In this document: positions 26,685-35,216 of the stretch, one piece after another
Position numbering within the stretch: the first letter of the stretch is position 1
How the letters are laid out: each line of letters opens with the position of its first letter
Assembly: GCA_947494305.1 (NCBI GenBank)
Contig: CANLUL010000004.1
Coordinates: 62,001-126,000, forward strand
Source of the DNA: an uncultured Sphingomonadaceae bacterium
GTDB taxonomy: Bacteria; Pseudomonadota; Alphaproteobacteria; Sphingomonadales; Sphingomonadaceae
Direction: 5' to 3'
Length of the DNA: 64,000 bases
Position numbers and translations under genes: made by a program
Notes under the pieces: generated by a model
The model's input: only the letters and a program-made list of their open reading frames with translations
What the model was told of the DNA's origin: nothing
The model's database searches: none

Positions 26685-27097
26685 TCAGGCAGCTTCCAAT
26701 ATTCATATTATCCGGCTTGTTATTTGGTGCAGGCCTGGCAGTTTCCGGCATGGCTGATCCCCAGCGTGTTCGCGGTTTTCTCGATATTTTTGGTGCTTGG
26801 GATCCCACTCTAATTTTTGTGATGGGCGGCGCCGTCATGGTGATGATGTTGGCGTGGCCGCTGCAACGCCGGATGCTACACCCGCTCCTCACCAACAAAT
26901 TTCAGTTGCCCAGCCGCAAGGATGTGGACCGCCCTCTCATAATCGGCGCAATTATATTTGGCATTGGCTGGGCTATTGCCGGTCTCTGCCCCGGACCCGC
27001 ACTGATTGGGCTTGTACTGGAGCCGCTGAGCGCACTGATCTTCGTTGTGGCAATGACATTTGGTATGGCAATATATCGCGTGTTACCGATGCCCTAA
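26681..27097 (+). CDS. YeeE/YedE family membrane protein (C-terminal half type)
   Basis: This 138-residue protein complements the preceding gene: four membrane segments, GLLFGAGLAVSGMADPQRVRGFLDIFGAWDPTLIFVMGGA and a conserved Cys motif GIGWAIAGLCPGPALIGL. Together with its partner it should form a sulfur-compound transporter with two Cys-containing loops. It is the last gene of the bigR-like operon; recJ starts 55 bases later on the same strand and might be read through. Confidence 0.88.
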   Translation: MIRQLPIFILSGLLFGAGLAVSGMADPQRVRGFLDIFGAWDPTLIFVMGGAVMVMMLAWPLQRRMLHPLLTNKFQLPSRKDVDRPLIIGAIIFGIGWAIAGLCPGPALIGLVLEPLSALIFVVAMTFGMAIYRVLPMP

Positions 27098-27151
27098 AGT
27101 CAGGGCATATTACCTCTTGCACAGACATCTGTTCGGCCTAGACAGGCAGAT

Positions 27152-28918
27152 ATGAACGCCGTTCTCAATATTGAAAAATCTATCTCCGGGCAGCGCTGGC
27201 AATGGCGCAGCACCAGTGCAGATGCCCGTGACCCCGGATTTCAACCAGACGATCTGGTAACCCAGCTTTTACTGGCGCGCGGCGCGACCAGGGAGACACT
27301 CGATATTAATCGAGTACCAACCATCCGCGGCTTCATGCCCGATCCTTCCGTTTTTCAGGATATGGACAAGGCAGCAGAACGCATTGCAGATGCGGTTTTG
27401 AAGCAGCAAAAAGTCACGATCTTTGGAGACTATGACGTCGATGGCGCCACCAGCGCAGCGTTACTCATCCGCTTGCTTCGCGATCTCGGGCTCGACGCTG
27501 GTTACTACATTCCCGACCGCCTGATGGAGGGCTATGGGCCGTCCGGCGAAGCATTGGTCAAGCTTGGCAAACAGGGCAGCGATCTGGTTGTCACGGTTGA
27601 TTGCGGTGCCATGGCCTTTGATGCGCTTGAGATGGCGAATGAAGCAGGAATCGAGGTGATTGTCGTTGACCATCACAAATGCGCACCAGAGCTACCCAAG
27701 GCATCCGCTTTGGTAAATCCCAATCGCCTGGATGAAAGCGATGCGGGCGCCGAGCACGGCCATCTCGCCGCTGTTGGCATGGCGTTCCTGCTTGGTGCGA
27801 CTCTCATTCGAACGTTGCGCAGTCTTGGTTATTTCAAAGATCGTCCGGAACCAAAGCTATTGGAATTGCTCGATATCGTTGCGCTGGGGACGGTTGCCGA
27901 TGTGGCGAAGCTTCAAGGCCTCAACCGGGCATTTGTCGCGCAGGGGCTGAAAATATTAGCGGGACGCAAGAACATAGGCATGACCGCACTCATTGAAGCC
28001 AGCCGGTTGAAACGCGCACCGATTTGTTCTGATTTGGGCTTTGCATTGGGCCCGCGGATCAATGCCGGTGGCCGTGTCGGAAAATCTGATCTCGGTGTCC
28101 GGCTGCTCATCACAGAAAACCCGGATGAAGCGCAACAGATTGCTGCCGAACTCAGCCATCTGAACGAAGAACGCCGCGCGATCGAGGCGCATGTTTTGGA
28201 AGAAGCGGAAGCGCTATGCGCCGGACAGCAAAATCAGGCCGTTGCCGTGCTCTCTGGCAAAGGGTGGCATCCCGGGGTGATCGGCATTGTCGCCAGCCGG
28301 ATCAAAGAGAAAATGAAGCGTCCCGCGATCATCATTGCCGAAGATGAAGATGGCACTGCCAAAGGATCAGGCCGCTCAATCTCCGGCGTCGATTTGGGTG
28401 CTGCCATCATTGCCGCCAAAGACCATGGCCTGCTCATCGCGGGCGGCGGCCATGCGATGGCGGCGGGCATCACTATTGCATCCGAAAAAATCGATGCTTT
28501 CAGTGAATTTCTGAACGACCGCCTCGCCAAAAATGTGAGTGAGGCACAATCAGGCAAGGCGCTGCTGCTTGATGCCGTGCTGTCACCGAAAGGCGTTAAC
28601 CCACTCTTTATCGAGGCTATGGATGATGCAGGCCCCTATGGAATGGGCTGGCCCGCACCGCGAATCGCCACCGGCCCGGTTCGCATCATAAAATGTGATA
28701 TTGTCGGCAAAGACCATGTCCGCATGATTGTCGGTGGGGATGACGGTGGTTCGATCAAGACCATCGCCTTTCGCGCGGCAGAAACCGAATTGGGTCAAGC
28801 TTTGCTCAGCGCCCCGCGGGGCCGAAAACTGTGGATCGCTGGCCGCGCAAAGATAGACGATTGGGGAAGCCGCCCCGCCGCGGAAATCCATCTGGAAGAC
28901 GCTGCTTGGGCAGACTGA
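27152..28918 (+). CDS. recJ: Single-stranded-DNA-specific exonuclease RecJ
   Basis: RecJ degrades single-stranded DNA 5' to 3' in recombination and mismatch repair. The 588-residue protein carries the DHH-family motifs: FGDYDVDGATSAALL (metal-binding Asp residues), VVTVDCG, VVDHHKC (the DHH) and, in the DHHA1 domain, the stretch GPRINAGGRVGKSD and SGRSISGVDL, GGGHAMAAG. The length and order of domains are normal for RecJ. The start at 27152 is an ATG. Confidence 0.95.
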   Translation: MNAVLNIEKSISGQRWQWRSTSADARDPGFQPDDLVTQLLLARGATRETLDINRVPTIRGFMPDPSVFQDMDKAAERIADAVLKQQKVTIFGDYDVDGATSAALLIRLLRDLGLDAGYYIPDRLMEGYGPSGEALVKLGKQGSDLVVTVDCGAMAFDALEMANEAGIEVIVVDHHKCAPELPKASALVNPNRLDESDAGAEHGHLAAVGMAFLLGATLIRTLRSLGYFKDRPEPKLLELLDIVALGTVADVAKLQGLNRAFVAQGLKILAGRKNIGMTALIEASRLKRAPICSDLGFALGPRINAGGRVGKSDLGVRLLITENPDEAQQIAAELSHLNEERRAIEAHVLEEAEALCAGQQNQAVAVLSGKGWHPGVIGIVASRIKEKMKRPAIIIAEDEDGTAKGSGRSISGVDLGAAIIAAKDHGLLIAGGGHAMAAGITIASEKIDAFSEFLNDRLAKNVSEAQSGKALLLDAVLSPKGVNPLFIEAMDDAGPYGMGWPAPRIATGPVRIIKCDIVGKDHVRMIVGGDDGGSIKTIAFRAAETELGQALLSAPRGRKLWIAGRAKIDDWGSRPAAEIHLEDAAWAD

Positions 28919-28936
28919 CAATAAGGAGAAATCGCC

Positions 28937-29320
28937 ATGTACAGCCACATCACGCTGGGAATAGATGATTTTCCCAAGGCTGAACCCTTTTACGATGCGA
29001 TAATGGACGTTCTTGGTCACCCGGTTCTTTTCGGTCATGATAAAGGCAAGGCTTGGGGAGAACCGACCGGACCAAAGCTGTTCATCGGCCCAGCTTTTGA
29101 CGGCAATCCAACACACCACGGCAATGGCCAGCATGCGGCATTTATTGCAACCACCCGCAAACAGGTCAACGCCTTTTATGAGGCAGCGCTGGCCAATGGC
29201 GGCAGCGACGAAGGCAAACCCGGTCTACGCCCCCATTACCATCCCAACTACTATGGTGCCTACGTGCGTGATCCCGAGGGAAACAAGCTGCAGGCCGTTT
29301 GTCACAGCGCAAATGGATAA
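28937..29320 (+). CDS. VOC (glyoxalase/bleomycin resistance) family protein
   Basis: The 127-residue protein is a single glyoxalase-fold domain: MYSHITLGIDDFPKAEPFYDAIMDVLGHPVLF, HAAFIATTRKQVNAFYEAAL and a C-terminal YGAYVRDPEGNKLQAVCH, with His and Glu residues in the usual metal-binding places. It has AAGGAG seven to eight bases upstream and follows recJ by 18 bases. Substrate unknown; the family includes dioxygenases, glyoxalases and antibiotic-binding proteins. Confidence 0.88.
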   Translation: MYSHITLGIDDFPKAEPFYDAIMDVLGHPVLFGHDKGKAWGEPTGPKLFIGPAFDGNPTHHGNGQHAAFIATTRKQVNAFYEAALANGGSDEGKPGLRPHYHPNYYGAYVRDPEGNKLQAVCHSANG

Positions 29321-29415
29321 AGCTTCAAAAAGCATCATGATTGGGGTTGACCAAAGCCGCCGACATGCCTAATTGCCGGGCTTCGCCGATCAGGCACGCT
29401 GCAAAGCACTGGTAT

Positions 29416-29490
29416 GGCCCCTTCGTCTAGCGGTTAGGACGCGGCCCTTTCACGGCTGAAACACGGGTTCGATTCCCGTAGGGGTCACCA
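29416..29490 (+). tRNA. tRNA-Glu (UUC anticodon)
   Basis: A 75-base cloverleaf: acceptor GGCCCCT at the 5' end pairs with AGGGGTC near the 3' end, and the encoded CCA ends at 29490. The D arm contains TCTAGCGGTTAGGA, the anticodon loop CTTTCAC has anticodon TTC, and the T arm is CGGGTTCGATTCCCG. TTC specifies glutamate. Confidence 0.96.
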
Positions 29491-29820
29491 CTCTTCGCAG
29501 AAATTTCCCTAAAGTTGCTTGGGCTTAGCAAAACAAGTATTTTTCAGCCGATACGAACTTTCTCCGCATTGGAACAACAGCCAAACCATCTCTCTGATTG
29601 ACGGTTGCCAACTTAAACCTTGCTCAAAGACTGGATCACAATGACAACATTGTCATAAATTGACCAAGGAAGACAAATGCCCTTGGTTTTGGGTCTATTG
29701 TTTTATGTGGAGTCTGGATTGTCTTTATTGCGCTAGCTACCGTTGCCGATGCATAAAAGTTGGAATTACCTGCATCAGGAACACTTCCATTGCGGTTGCG
29801 AACCATGATAGATCATACGA
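29491..29820. other. Gene-free region before glk with a small inverted repeat
   Basis: No credible coding region is visible. The one structured element is ATGACAA-CA-TTGTCAT at 29641-29656, a perfect 7-base inverted repeat with a 2-base centre, about 165 bases before the glk start. It could be an operator; it does not match the other repeated operators in this window in spacing. Confidence 0.4.
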
Positions 29821-30798
29821 ATGAGTGATGATCATAAAATTGCCGTTGTTGATATCGGCGGTACACACGCCCGGTTTGCCATTGCTCATATGACAGGAAA
29901 CGATGCAATCACGTTGGAAGACGTCGTAAAAATGCGGGTTGATGAACATGCTTCGCTTCGGCTCGCATGGGAGGTTTACGCCAATCAAATTGGTCAACGC
30001 CTACCCAAAGAAGGCGCTATTGCCTTAGCAGCGCCAGTTCACAATGATGTGATGCAACTAACAAACGCCCGTTGGATAATTCGCCCGTCATTGCTTTCTA
30101 CAGATTTGAAATTGAATCGCATTACCCTGGTCAATGACTTCAGCGCAGCGGCGCACGCAATCGCGGGAATGGAAAGGGAGTCTTTCAAACATATCTCCGG
30201 ACCTCACAATTCCTTGAATGGCGATGGATTAACCAGTGTTATTGGCCCCGGAACCGGTTTGGGTGTTGCGCATTTGCGACGTGATAATGGGGATTACCGC
30301 GTAACGCAGACTGAAGGTGGACATATTGATTTTGCTCCACTTGATGTTTTGGAAGACAAGATTCTCAGTAATTTAAGGCAACAACATCAGCGTGTTTCAG
30401 TGGAACGTATTGTATCGGGACCAGGGCTAAAGAATATTTATCAAGCTCTAGCCGATATGAAAGGTCTGGAACCTGAAAAAATGGATGATCAAGAACTTTG
30501 GCAAAAGGCATCCAACTCAGATGATCAACTCGCGGCAGCGGCGTTGGATCGCTTTTGCATGTGTTTCGGAGCGGTCGCCGGTGATCTCGTATTGGCTCAA
30601 GGTTCCAACAATCTAGTCATAACCGGGGGCCTTGCATCGCGGTTTCAAGAAAGATTACTGACATCTCGGTTTCAGCAACGGTTCGTCGCCAAAGGTCGTT
30701 TTCAATCGCATATGGAAAATATCGGTGTTTATCTTGCAGCTGACGATAACCTTGGACTTAAAGGTGCTGCAGCCGCATTTATTCAGGAACATCAATGA
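29821..30798 (+). CDS. glk: Glucokinase
   Basis: Glucokinase phosphorylates glucose with ATP to glucose 6-phosphate. The 325-residue protein has the ATP-binding motif VVDIGGTHARFA, the sugar-binding stretch TLVNDFSAAAHAI, GPGTGLGVAHL with the second phosphate loop, the Glu-containing QTEGGHIDFAP and a late NLVITGGLASRF. These are features of the bacterial Glk family. The start at 29821 is an ATG; the 280 bases after the gene hold the next gene's promoter and operator. Confidence 0.93.
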   Translation: MSDDHKIAVVDIGGTHARFAIAHMTGNDAITLEDVVKMRVDEHASLRLAWEVYANQIGQRLPKEGAIALAAPVHNDVMQLTNARWIIRPSLLSTDLKLNRITLVNDFSAAAHAIAGMERESFKHISGPHNSLNGDGLTSVIGPGTGLGVAHLRRDNGDYRVTQTEGGHIDFAPLDVLEDKILSNLRQQHQRVSVERIVSGPGLKNIYQALADMKGLEPEKMDDQELWQKASNSDDQLAAAALDRFCMCFGAVAGDLVLAQGSNNLVITGGLASRFQERLLTSRFQQRFVAKGRFQSHMENIGVYLAADDNLGLKGAAAAFIQEHQ

Positions 30799-31016
30799 AC
30801 AATTGCGCACAATATCCCAAATTACCCGCCATCGGTTATGCCGAACAATCCATTAATCACACATATAGGAATCTGTTTATTTGCGATCCCGATGCCCTCC
30901 TTTGATCCCATGAACTAATCCGACATGTACTTTTCACGGGTTCCGGTCATAACACTCGAATCAGAATACAAGATAAAACCGTTACCATTGTAGTCCGCCC
31001 TCAATCGCCGCATTAT

Positions 31017-31037
31017 ATTGACATTATCTATGTCATA
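31017..31037. promoter_or_regulatory. Operator site A of the 31-42 kb regulon
   Basis: Half-sites ATTGACAT (31017-31024) and ATGTCATA (31030-31037) flank the centre TATCT. TGACAT and ATGTCA are perfectly inverted. The same layout with the same TATyk centre occurs at 33208, 36699 and 42024. It lies about 50 bases upstream of the TTG start at 31078, where a promoter is expected. Confidence 0.7.
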
Positions 31038-31077
31038 TTATAGTCACTTATCAAACTGACCTTATCGGGAGCAAACT

Positions 31078-32148
31078 TTGAAAAAAAAATTCTGGCTCAT
31101 TCTTGTTGCTTTTTTGCTCATCCCTGCTTCCGTGATATTCCTGTTTCAGAAACAAATTGGCGGTATGTTGTTTGAGCGCGCGCTCGAAAGCCGAGTTGGT
31201 GCCAACAATCTTGCAGGGCTGAAAGATGGCTTACATGTAGGGCTTTGCGGAACCGGTTCACCATTGCCCAATCCAGATCGCGCCGGTCCGTGTAATGTTG
31301 TGATTGCCGGAGAGCAAATATTTGTCGTGGATATTGGCGAAGGCGGAGCACGTAATCTCAACCTTATGGCTATACCAGCCCCCGATGTGGACGGCGTCTT
31401 ACTGACTCATTTCCATTCGGATCATATTGATGGTTTGGGACCTTTGATGTTGTTTCATTGGACACAGGGTGCAGCAACCGCACCGCTCCCAGTTTATGGT
31501 CCTGCCGGCGTTGAAGCGATTATCGCAGGCTTTAATGCTGCCTATGCGACCGACAACACCTATCGCACCGCCCATCACGGTGAGAAGATTGCACCTTCTA
31601 CCGGCGGCGGTGCAGAGGCCAGGCCTTTTGAGATGACTGGCAATCAGACAGTGGTCTTGGAAAAAGACGGTCTCAAAATTACGGCCTTCACAGTTGATCA
31701 CGATCCGGTTGCTCCTGCCATTGGGTACCGTTTTGACTATCAGGATCGTTCAGCCTGCATCAGCGGCGATACCGCCAAATCAACCAATCTTGAGCGGGTT
31801 TGCAAGGGCGCTGAGCTGCTCGTTCACGAAGCACTGGCTTCACATATGGTAAAACAGATGACGGCGGCACTGGAGAAGCGGAAGCTAACCAATGCCGCAA
31901 TCATTACCAAGGATATATTGGACTATCATGCAACGCCAACCGAAGCTGCGGAATCCGCGCAAGCAGCGGGTGCAAAACAGCTAGTGCTCAGCCACCTGGT
32001 ACCGCCCCTGCCCAGCAGTTATTTCTATCCTGCCTTTTTGGCCGATGCACCGGACAAGTTTGACGGAGAAATCACTGTTGGCGAAGACGGCATGCTGTTC
32101 AGCCTGCCGGCAAACAGCACCGATATCGAACAAATACAACTGAAGTAA
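31078..32148 (+). CDS. Exported metallo-beta-lactamase-fold hydrolase (RNase Z/AtsA-like)
   Basis: The 356-residue protein starts at a TTG with GGGAG six bases upstream and has an N-terminal hydrophobic segment (FWLILVAFLLIPASVIFLFQ), so it is periplasmic or anchored. The MBL fold shows LTHFHSDHIDGLG (HxHxDH), FTVDHDPVAPAIGYRF, SGDTAKS and a final VLSHLVPP, the order seen in RNase Z-like enzymes. MBL-fold arylsulfatases of the AtsA type belong to this branch, and here a classical sulfatase is nearby, but that activity is inference. A signal anchor makes a tRNA-processing role improbable. Operator site A lies upstream. Confidence 0.85.
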   Translation: MKKKFWLILVAFLLIPASVIFLFQKQIGGMLFERALESRVGANNLAGLKDGLHVGLCGTGSPLPNPDRAGPCNVVIAGEQIFVVDIGEGGARNLNLMAIPAPDVDGVLLTHFHSDHIDGLGPLMLFHWTQGAATAPLPVYGPAGVEAIIAGFNAAYATDNTYRTAHHGEKIAPSTGGGAEARPFEMTGNQTVVLEKDGLKITAFTVDHDPVAPAIGYRFDYQDRSACISGDTAKSTNLERVCKGAELLVHEALASHMVKQMTAALEKRKLTNAAIITKDILDYHATPTEAAESAQAAGAKQLVLSHLVPPLPSSYFYPAFLADAPDKFDGEITVGEDGMLFSLPANSTDIEQIQLK

Positions 32149-32258
32149 GAAACAGGTACGCAAACAGTTCACGGCGCACTGGGTCCACCTTATTCGACGA
32201 TGGTGCGAATTTCAGTGACACAAATTGCGCAATTTTTGGTTGATTAAAGCGCGGTACC

Positions 32259-32873
32259 TCAACTCATATTGATCGCCTTATCGAAGGCCGGCCGATCTGT
32301 GATCCGCTGCACATAAGCTTTTAAGTGCGTCATTTCATCGGGAACACATCCAAGACGGTTGCTCATAAAGGCCGCATGGCCGAGCATGATATCAGCGCCG
32401 GAGAAATCTCCAATCAGATAGTCTTTGCCTTCCAACGCTTCGTTGACCGGTCCCCAAGCTTTGGTCAACAACCGCTTCGCCTGTTCACGCACGGTTTCAT
32501 CCTGACGGTCGGGTGGCAGCAAAAGCGTATGCACCACAATTGTATTCACCGGGGGCATCACCATCCCTTCGCAATAATGAAACCATTGCAAATAATAGGG
32601 GAAATTTGGATCATCGACTGCCGGTTTCAGACCACCGTTTTTGTGGCATTCCAATATATATTCCACTATCGCACCGGACTCATATATCGACACATCGCCG
32701 TCTTCCAACACCGGGATACGGCCCAGCGGATGGCGATCGCGATGTTCATCCGACTTCAGGTCCTTGGGATGAAAAGCCATGGCGTTAAGCTCATAGGGCA
32801 GTTCCAGTTCCTCCAGCAGCCAGCTGATCCGGCTGGCACGGCTATTCGGTGCGAAGTGCAGTTTCAATGTCAT
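32259..32873 (-). CDS. Glutathione S-transferase
   Basis: The 204-residue cytosolic GST has a thioredoxin-like N-terminal domain (LKLHFAPNSRASRISWLLEELELPYEL ... GRIPVLEDGDVSIYESGAIVEYIL, with the glutathione-binding ESGAI turn and cis-Pro VPVL-like IPVL) and an all-helical C-terminal domain containing YLIGDFSGADIMLGHA. It starts five bases after the EF-hand gene (TAA-ACTC-ATG), with GAGGG about 10 bases before, so both genes form an operon under operator site B. Confidence 0.92.
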   Translation of the reverse strand: MTLKLHFAPNSRASRISWLLEELELPYELNAMAFHPKDLKSDEHRDRHPLGRIPVLEDGDVSIYESGAIVEYILECHKNGGLKPAVDDPNFPYYLQWFHYCEGMVMPPVNTIVVHTLLLPPDRQDETVREQAKRLLTKAWGPVNEALEGKDYLIGDFSGADIMLGHAAFMSNRLGCVPDEMTHLKAYVQRITDRPAFDKAINMS

Positions 32874-32877
32874 GAGT

Positions 32878-33180
32878 TTATTTCCCTCTCATGGCTGCTA
32901 GTTCTTTTAGGGTAACATTACCATCCTTGTTGGCATCAACCCTGGCAAAGGCGGTGTCATAGGCATCGAACCGTTTTATCATCGGAGCTTTGCCAAGATC
33001 ATCTGCCGCATCGGCATCTATCAACTTGCGAAACTCCGACTTGGTCAGTTTTTTATCCTTGTTGCCGTCAGCCTGTTTGAAATTGGTCTGGAACGCGGCA
33101 CGATTGGCGTTTTTTTCTAGCGCAAGAGTCGGGGTAGCTATGACCGCTGTTGAGAGTGAAATAAGGGTGAGAATACGCAA
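32878..33180 (-). CDS. Exported EF-hand protein
   Basis: From a TTG at 33180, with AGGAG seven bases upstream, the protein has 100 residues: a signal peptide (LRILTLISLSTAVIATPTLALE) and two EF-hand loops, ADGNKDKKLTKSEF and VDANKDGNVTLKEL, of the DxNxDxxL calcium type. A longer frame from 33255 exists, but it would place operator B inside the gene and an odd basic stretch before the signal. The operator and the strong ribosome site together support the TTG. It is the first gene of a two-gene operon with the GST. Confidence 0.82.
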   Translation of the reverse strand: MRILTLISLSTAVIATPTLALEKNANRAAFQTNFKQADGNKDKKLTKSEFRKLIDADAADDLGKAPMIKRFDAYDTAFARVDANKDGNVTLKELAAMRGK

Positions 33181-33207
33181 GGGAAGTCTCCTATGATACG
33201 ATTGCTT

Positions 33208-33228
33208 TATGGCATTATTGGTGCCATA
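33208..33228. promoter_or_regulatory. Operator site B of the 31-42 kb regulon
   Basis: TATGGCAT (33208-33215) and GTGCCATA (33221-33228) flank the centre TATTG; the TATGGCA/TGCCATA arms are perfectly inverted. The site lies in the divergent intergenic region between the EF-hand/GST operon (leftward) and the GST/EF-hand/membrane-protein operon (rightward), so one regulator dimer could control both. Confidence 0.7.
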
Positions 33229-33281
33229 TAAATTAGCATATTGCAACTTCAACAAATCCCAACGCGGGTGTCAGGAAAAAT

Positions 33282-34274
33282 ATGTACACCATTCACGGGG
33301 CCTTAGGATCCCCTTATTCCATGAAGATGCGGGCGTTGATGCGCTATCGCCGGATTACACATGTTTGGAAGCATGGTGGCCATGCCCAGCAACTAGCGGC
33401 TGAAAAGGCACGCGCGCCGGTCATTCCGGTGATTGAATATCCCGATGGCAGTTTTGATAATGACAGCACGCCGGTTCTTTATGATCTGGAAGAACGCCAC
33501 AAGGGACGCGGCGTTGTGCCACCTGATCCGGCACAAGCCTTTATCGCTCACCTGCTCGAGGATTTCGCTGATGAATGGCTGACCAAGGCAATGTTTGGGT
33601 ATCGCTGGCTCGAAGAAGTAGACCAGATCCAGATGAGCCGTTGGCTGTCCTTTGATGCCATGAAAGGCGGCGGGCTGGAGCAGAGCCAGGGCATGGCCGA
33701 GCATTTTCGTGGACGGCAGGTTGGCCGGATGGCGATGGTCGGTTGCTCGCGCGAAAACTTCCCGCTGATCGAAGCATCGACCCGGGCGGTGCTCGGGGCG
33801 CTCGAGGAGCATGTGGTCAACGAACATTATCTCTTCGGTTCCCGGCCATCGCTCGCGGAACTGGGAATTTATGGACAGCTATCGCAGCTGGGAGTTGATC
33901 CCACGGCGCAAGCCATGATGCGCGCCGACTATCCTTACGCTTTTCGCTGGCTGCTCCATATCGATGACATGTCGGGAATTGAGGATGAATGGGATTCCCC
34001 TGACCAACCGTTCAAACCCGTTGTCGGTAAATTGCTCGAACAGGTGGGTTCGGTCTATGTACCGTTCCTGCTCGCCAATGCCGCTGCAATAGAGGCCGGT
34101 GAAGAGACTTTCCGTATCGAAGTGATGGACAAACCCTATTCGCAGGGAACGTTCAAATATCAGATTAAATGCTTGCGCGAGTTGCGGCATCGCTATGACA
34201 AGTTGGACGCCGAAGCACGAGCGAAAGTTGACCCGATACTCGCAAAAAATGGTTGTTTGGAGTTTTTACAATGA
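33282..34274 (+). CDS. Glutathione S-transferase family protein, long form
   Basis: The 330-residue protein has a GST N-terminal domain (MYTIHGALGSPYSMKMRALMRY ... APVIPVIEYPDGSFDNDSTPVLYDLEERH, with cis-Pro and the DST segment in the place of the glutathione gamma-glutamyl contact) and a C-terminal helical domain (about 95-215). About 100 extra residues follow. Such long GST-like proteins occur in sphingomonads near catabolic clusters. It has no standard start-site alternative; the gene starts 54 bases to the right of operator B. It overlaps the next EF-hand gene by four bases. Confidence 0.85.
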   Translation: MYTIHGALGSPYSMKMRALMRYRRITHVWKHGGHAQQLAAEKARAPVIPVIEYPDGSFDNDSTPVLYDLEERHKGRGVVPPDPAQAFIAHLLEDFADEWLTKAMFGYRWLEEVDQIQMSRWLSFDAMKGGGLEQSQGMAEHFRGRQVGRMAMVGCSRENFPLIEASTRAVLGALEEHVVNEHYLFGSRPSLAELGIYGQLSQLGVDPTAQAMMRADYPYAFRWLLHIDDMSGIEDEWDSPDQPFKPVVGKLLEQVGSVYVPFLLANAAAIEAGEETFRIEVMDKPYSQGTFKYQIKCLRELRHRYDKLDAEARAKVDPILAKNGCLEFLQ

Positions 34275-34546
34275 AGCGTCTCATAAAAGTCTCAGTGTTT
34301 TGCACCGGCGTGCTAGCACTTGGTGGAGCAGCCCAAGCACAAACACTGGCAGAAGTGCACCAGCAGATGAAAAGCAATTTCAAGAAGTCTGATACTGACA
34401 AAAATGGCAAACTGACACAGAAAGAAGCGAAGGATGGCGACATGTGGCGTGTCTCTATGGGCTTCAGTCGGATCGACGCGCAAAAACGCGGTTATGTGAC
34501 ATTGCCTCAGCTCAAACGAATAGCCACCAAACGGTATCAAAAATAA
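34271..34546 (+). CDS. Exported EF-hand protein (second copy)
   Basis: The 91-residue protein starts in an ATGA overlap with the preceding GST stop and has GGAG eight bases upstream. It has a signal peptide (VSVFCTGVLALGGAAQAQ) and one clear EF-hand loop, DTDKNGKLTQKEA, followed by a degenerate second loop (DAQKRGYVTLPQL) that lacks the normal acidic residues. Its resemblance to the EF-hand protein at 32878-33180 suggests duplication. Calcium binding in the periplasm is the likely role; sulfatases of the formylglycine type also use Ca2+, so a link is possible but unproved. Confidence 0.8.
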   Translation: MKRLIKVSVFCTGVLALGGAAQAQTLAEVHQQMKSNFKKSDTDKNGKLTQKEAKDGDMWRVSMGFSRIDAQKRGYVTLPQLKRIATKRYQK

Positions 34547-34558
34547 CGAGAACGAATT

Positions 34559-35020
34559 ATGTTTCAGCGCCTCTTCCCCCCTGCTTTTAACAATGTCTTT
34601 CCGGGGCAGAAGATTGCGCTCTGGCTATTCTATTTACTGACTGCGATAACTTTGTGGCGTAGCCAACATCATATTTTTGCAGCAGATGGCGGTGCTCAAA
34701 GCATTGCGACCATTCCGCTGGACACATATGTGCAAGGCGGCGCTGCAACCGTAGTGAGCGTCTTCGCGCTATGGGGACTGGCACAACTGAGCATGGCCTT
34801 CATAATGCTGCTTGCCTGTATTCGTTACAAGGCGATGATACCCCTGTTGTGGCTTTTCATCCTGTTTGAATATCTTGGGCGGTTGTGCATCGGAATGTAC
34901 AAACCCATTGAAACCATCGAAACGGCGCCGGGACAGACAGGCAATGTGGTACTTCCGATCATCGCTCTGGCTATGCTCATCCTGTCGCTTATTCCGCCAA
35001 GTAACCATTCCGCCAAGTAA
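34559..35020 (+). CDS. Four-helix membrane protein of unknown function
   Basis: The 153-residue protein has about four predicted membrane helices (IALWLFYLLTAITLW, VVSVFALWGLAQLSMAF, IPLLWLFILFEYLGRL, VVLPIIALAMLILSLI). I do not recognise it from named families. It follows the EF-hand gene by 12 bases and ends the rightward operon that starts at 33282. A role as an inner membrane accessory or carrier for the pathway is only suggested by position. Confidence 0.72.
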   Translation: MFQRLFPPAFNNVFPGQKIALWLFYLLTAITLWRSQHHIFAADGGAQSIATIPLDTYVQGGAATVVSVFALWGLAQLSMAFIMLLACIRYKAMIPLLWLFILFEYLGRLCIGMYKPIETIETAPGQTGNVVLPIIALAMLILSLIPPSNHSAK

Positions 35021-35216
35021 CAAAGCGAAGATCTAGTCCAGCTTGAAATATTGTGCTGTCCTACATTCGACCGGGATGCCATCTAACGAGCAACGCTCTT
35101 TGACATCTTGAAAATACACCAATCAAGCGATCCCGCTTTTGCAAACTGTAACCCTGTCCAAAAGGGTTATATACGCCACTTAATGCATGATATTCAGTGA
35201 GTTATCGGGAAAGGCC

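Noticed and set aside
29641-29656. Assigning this repeat to the 31-42 kb regulon because of TGACA/TGTCA halves
   Set aside because: The spacing is 2 bases in place of 5-7 and the central TATYK is absent.
31078-32148. Calling this gene ribonuclease Z
   Set aside because: An N-terminal signal anchor and catabolic context make cytosolic tRNA processing improbable; only the fold is shared.
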